26,754 nt of DNA. It comes from Nemertoderma westbladi. Lineage: Eukaryota > Xenacoelomorpha > Nemertodermatida > Nemertodermatidae. A model generated the notes under the pieces. It searched no databases, was not told the origin of the DNA, and worked only from the letters and a program-made list of their open reading frames with translations. Shown here piece after piece: positions 23,831 through 26,754 of the stretch (its first letter is position 1; the number at the start of each line of letters is the position of its first letter). The position numbers and the translations under genes were made by a program. Where the stretch lies: NCBI GenBank assembly GCA_032718475.1, contig JAUCBJ010004818.1:1-26754 (forward strand), written 5' to 3'.

Positions 23831-26754
23831 GGAATGGCAAACCAGGGTGTGGTATTTGCCCCGAGAGCTGACTCGGCAAAAAAGCACCCCCCAACCCCCA
23901 CTATGGATTACATTAGCAATGCGGAGGTCCGGCCACTAGAGGCCAGTGGAATTACCGGACACAATCGGCCTCACAGGCGTCAGTTAACTCCTGACCGGCT
24001 GCCTGTCTCACCCCCTACTGGAGAGAGAGCAGTCAACAATTCTTTGAGTCCCTTTCCTGATGACCTTTCTGGCCCAAACCCTGGGTCACCAGGGAGGCCA
24101 GATTGTGATGGGGAGAGGGATTCTGGAGTTGGAGGCTACTCTCATGTTCCACCCCGACCAACAAAGCCATTGGTGAATCTGAGGCAAGTCACTAGACTAG
24201 CCTCAGTAAACACCCTAACACTCGGGTCCCCAATGCGACAAGGTGAGCTGACTGCCTTGGCAGATAAGCTTTCTCTTAGCGCAGTGGGTGTTCAAGAGCA
24301 CCGAATGCAGACTGGACAGACTGATGAGGTTCTGATTAAGGACATGGGGGGCGGTTGGCGACTCGCCCTCGCGTCAGCAGATGATAGTGGTAATGGTGGA
24401 ATTGGTCTATTGATGAATCCAACTGCACATGCAGCATTGGACAAAATAGACCAAATCTCTAACCGCATCATCCGTTGCCACTTCTCATGTTCTGGAAGAC
24501 TGGCTAAGAAGTTTCCTAAGGTAGTTCTGATTGTGTGCTACTCTCCAACTAGTGTTGCCCCTGTAGAGGAGGTGGAAAATTTCTACCACAATCTACAAGC
24601 AGCTACTGATGGAGTGGATCAGCATGCATTCTTAACATTCCTGGGAGACTTTAATGCAAGTCTGCATCAATCACCTACATCGCCCTGGGTCTATAGCAAT
24701 AGTGTTAACCGAAATTCTGTCCATCTTCAGGATTTTATCTCTGGAAATGGATTGTTTTCGGCTGGAACCCAGTTCAAGAAGCGAACTGGAAAGCTATGGA
24801 CTCATAGTGGACCCAGTGGTCACAAGTCCCAGATAGACCATATTCTGTTTCGTAGGAAATACAGGAGCTCTATACAAGACTGTAATGCATTTACACTTCG
24901 ACCCTTCTCCAGTGATCACCGCCTTCTTGTGGCCAAGGTAAGACTTAGTCTACGTGCTAGCAGAACAACGAAATCTGCCTTGCCGCGGCATGACTGGTCC
25001 TCTCTGTTGCAACAGCCAAGTGTGAGATCCAGCTTCACACTACAGCTGAGCAACAGGTATGAGGCTCTTGCCTCTGAGGCGGCAGATCACTGTGAGGGCT
25101 ATACTGCCTTTACAGAAGCAGTTAAGTTAGCAGCTGCAGAAACAGTTCCTGTATACCCTCGAAACAGGAAAAGGGCCCCCTGGACTGACAACAAAATTCA
25201 AAAGTGCCGAAATGACCTTCATAAGGCGCAGAAAGAGTCCCGACTCAAACAGACTACAGCGGCCAAGAATGCAGTTAAGGCTGCATCTAGGTCCCTGAAC
25301 AGGCAGTACTCTGTTAATCTACAGGAGCTAATAAACCAACAGGTTGATGCCATCAATGATGCTGACGACAGCAGGCAATCATCCCAGGCATGGAAATCGA
25401 TCAATCTGCTTACTGGGCGGAAAAGCCAACCAACCACCAAGGTTAAGGCTGAATCACCAGCCGATCGCCTCAATGGTTGGAAAGCCCACTTTGAAAAGCT
25501 CCTCAATAATGACAGGGTATTGCCTGATAACTTTATAGAAGTAACGGTGTCTGAGTCTGTACTCCCAGATATTCCCATTGGCGATATCTCCTTTGCAGAA
25601 GTGAAGGCTGCTGCAAAGAGCATTAAGACCAATCGTGCCAGTGGAGTAGATGGTGTTCCCCCTGAGGTCTTTAAAATACCTGAGTGTTTAAAGCTCATCT
25701 ATCCCATCATAGTAGACATGTACCGTACAACAAGAGTCCCACAAGAAATGAAAACAAATAAGTTGGTGCCAGTTCCCAAGAAGGGCAACCTAACACTCTA
25801 TGGTTCTTTTCGGGGAATCTCATTGATCTCGATTGCTGCAAAGCTATACAATAGGATTCTATTAAATCGCATCAGGGATCCCATTGAGAGACTGCTCCGT
25901 GGAAATCAGAATGGGTTCCGTAAAGGTCGTGGGACCATGGAGCCCATTTTGGCACTTAGAAGGATAATTGAAGAATTATCAAAAAAGAAAGACAGGCATC
26001 TGGCTGTTATCTTTGTTGACTTCTTCAAGGCCTTTGATTCAGTCTCTCGCTCACGTATGTTCAGCATACTTTCATTATATGGGATTCCTGATGAAATTAT
26101 TGCAGCAATCAGATCAGTATACGATGGTTCGACAACATTTGTGTCTACTGTTGACGGTGACACAGAACCATTTGAAGTGTTATGGGGCGTCCTCCAAGGA
26201 GACACACTTGCACCATTCTTGTTCATTATTGTGGTTGACTATGTTCTACGCATGTCCTTAGATCATCATAATGATGATGGGGTGATGATAACTCCACCTA
26301 CTGGCTCCAGAAGTCGAGGAAATCCTGCCAAGTACCTAACTGATCTAGACTTTGCTGATGACTTAGGAGTACTCTCAGAATCATTAGAGGGAGCCCAACG
26401 GCTCCTCAGCTCATTAGAACATGCTGCTTCTAGTGTTGGTCTTTTTATTAACTCCAGAAAGACCAAAATTCTGACAGTTAACTTTGAAAGTCCTCAGCAA
26501 GTCTCTGATCGGATGAGCATAAGCTCAAAGGATGGTATGCTTGAGCATGTGGACGACTTCTGTTACCTGGGATCATGGATCCGGAAGTCAGGTGAGGACC
26601 TTCGAATACGTAAGGGAAAGGCATGGGCAGCCTTGAATAGGCTTTCCAGGATTTGGAAGTCACTGAGAATTAATCGGAAACTTAAGGTCCGATTATTTAG
26701 AGCAGCAGTAGTTCCAGTACTCCTCTATGGGAGTCCATGCTGGGCTCTAACTGC
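23831..26754 (+). mobile_element. LINE copy 2, same family, long uninterrupted ORF, open at window end
   Basis: Homology to LINE copy 1 begins abruptly at GGAATGG (23831), so the leader and the first 40 codons present in copy 1 are missing. From there the two copies are nearly identical outside copy 1's deletions. The element runs past the window edge, and by comparison with copy 1 about 420 bases remain to its 3' end. It lies about 70 bases upstream of, and antisense to, the splice acceptor of the DUF4806-like exon. Confidence 0.92.
23834..26754 (+). CDS. LINE polyprotein: AP-type endonuclease and reverse transcriptase (3' partial)
   Basis: A single frame stays open for 973 codons from ATG 23834 to the window edge. 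Residues 1-110 are proline-rich and unrecognised. At about 112-366 is an apurinic-type endonuclease with QEHR (154-157), CYSP (235-238), GDFNA (271-275), QIDHI (333-337) and SDH (360-362). A linker of about 200 residues rich in K, R and Q follows. The reverse transcriptase spans about 580-880 and includes VPVPKKG, the NGFRKGRGT string, VDFFKAFD (728-735), GVLQGDTLAPFLF and FADD (840-843), with all catalytic aspartates intact. After it comes a C-terminal domain with LKVRLFRAAVVPVLLYG. Copy 1 suggests about 125 more residues, giving about 1098 in all. The enzyme would nick target DNA and copy its RNA there. With no lesion visible, this copy may be coding-competent, but the missing 5' leader argues against its being transcribed on its own. 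Confidence 0.92.
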   Translation, partial: MANQGVVFAPRADSAKKHPPTPTMDYISNAEVRPLEASGITGHNRPHRRQLTPDRLPVSPPTGERAVNNSLSPFPDDLSGPNPGSPGRPDCDGERDSGVGGYSHVPPRPTKPLVNLRQVTRLASVNTLTLGSPMRQGELTALADKLSLSAVGVQEHRMQTGQTDEVLIKDMGGGWRLALASADDSGNGGIGLLMNPTAHAALDKIDQISNRIIRCHFSCSGRLAKKFPKVVLIVCYSPTSVAPVEEVENFYHNLQAATDGVDQHAFLTFLGDFNASLHQSPTSPWVYSNSVNRNSVHLQDFISGNGLFSAGTQFKKRTGKLWTHSGPSGHKSQIDHILFRRKYRSSIQDCNAFTLRPFSSDHRLLVAKVRLSLRASRTTKSALPRHDWSSLLQQPSVRSSFTLQLSNRYEALASEAADHCEGYTAFTEAVKLAAAETVPVYPRNRKRAPWTDNKIQKCRNDLHKAQKESRLKQTTAAKNAVKAASRSLNRQYSVNLQELINQQVDAINDADDSRQSSQAWKSINLLTGRKSQPTTKVKAESPADRLNGWKAHFEKLLNNDRVLPDNFIEVTVSESVLPDIPIGDISFAEVKAAAKSIKTNRASGVDGVPPEVFKIPECLKLIYPIIVDMYRTTRVPQEMKTNKLVPVPKKGNLTLYGSFRGISLISIAAKLYNRILLNRIRDPIERLLRGNQNGFRKGRGTMEPILALRRIIEELSKKKDRHLAVIFVDFFKAFDSVSRSRMFSILSLYGIPDEIIAAIRSVYDGSTTFVSTVDGDTEPFEVLWGVLQGDTLAPFLFIIVVDYVLRMSLDHHNDDGVMITPPTGSRSRGNPAKYLTDLDFADDLGVLSESLEGAQRLLSSLEHAASSVGLFINSRKTKILTVNFESPQQVSDRMSISSKDGMLEHVDDFCYLGSWIRKSGEDLRIRKGKAWAALNRLSRIWKSLRINRKLKVRLFRAAVVPVLLYGSPCWALT

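Noticed and set aside
24310-24340. CTGATGAGG in LINE copy 2 as a second hammerhead
   Set aside because: No GAA box or pairing stems follow at a workable distance; it is coding sequence.
26266-26663. Minus-strand and alternate-frame ORFs inside the LINE copies (also 11811-12607 and 25219-26261)
   Set aside because: All overlap the true LINE reading frame, appear in both copies, and are explained by its codon composition.

Overview
The window looks like an AT-rich, repeat-laden stretch of an animal nuclear genome, probably a marine invertebrate; I cannot name the species. The reasons are spliced-looking exons, a membrane-anchored fibrinogen-domain protein, two kinds of non-LTR retrotransposon, a tRNA-headed SINE, several minisatellites and a 6.3 kb satellite array. 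Only about 3.5 kb is convincingly coding, and most of that belongs to retroelements.

Layout. 1-3590 is AT-rich non-coding DNA with small repeats and one strong potential RNA hairpin. 3591-5966 holds four unrelated minisatellites (periods about 100, 43, 59 and 68 bp) and an A-tract. 6421-6685 is a compact SINE-like element: a tRNA-like head with A and B boxes, a near-canonical type I hammerhead ribozyme between the boxes, and a tail colinear with the 3' end of the LINE family found elsewhere in this window. 7550-8599 is the one intact host gene candidate, a 349-residue type II membrane protein with a coiled-coil-like stalk and a fibrinogen C-terminal domain. 9083-10006 (minus) is a GC-rich C-terminal fragment of a retrotransposon that appears to carry a restriction-like endonuclease. 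10606-12716 is a LINE copy that kept its 5' leader and 3' end but lost 1599 bp of its ORF. 12720-15656 is non-coding, with a T/G-rich degenerate repeat and an inverted stray copy of the 68-bp minisatellite. 15657-21999 is a 44-bp G-rich satellite organised into a higher-order repeat of about 2.83 kb. 22000-23124 is non-coding with poly-G/poly-C tracts. 23125-23758 (minus) is the last exon of a DUF4806-like gene with a one-base frameshift. 23831-26754 is a second LINE copy of the same family, open for 973 codons without a stop and running off the window edge.

How the parts relate. The two LINE copies and the SINE form one retrotransposition system: the LINE supplies endonuclease and reverse transcriptase, and the SINE carries the LINE's last ~159 bp plus the TAG-repeat terminus, so it is plausibly mobilised by the LINE machinery. 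The hammerhead inside the SINE's Pol III promoter region is the most striking feature: a transcript could cut itself between the A and B boxes. The second LINE copy lies antisense about 70 bp upstream of the DUF4806-like exon's splice acceptor, as expected for an intronic insertion.
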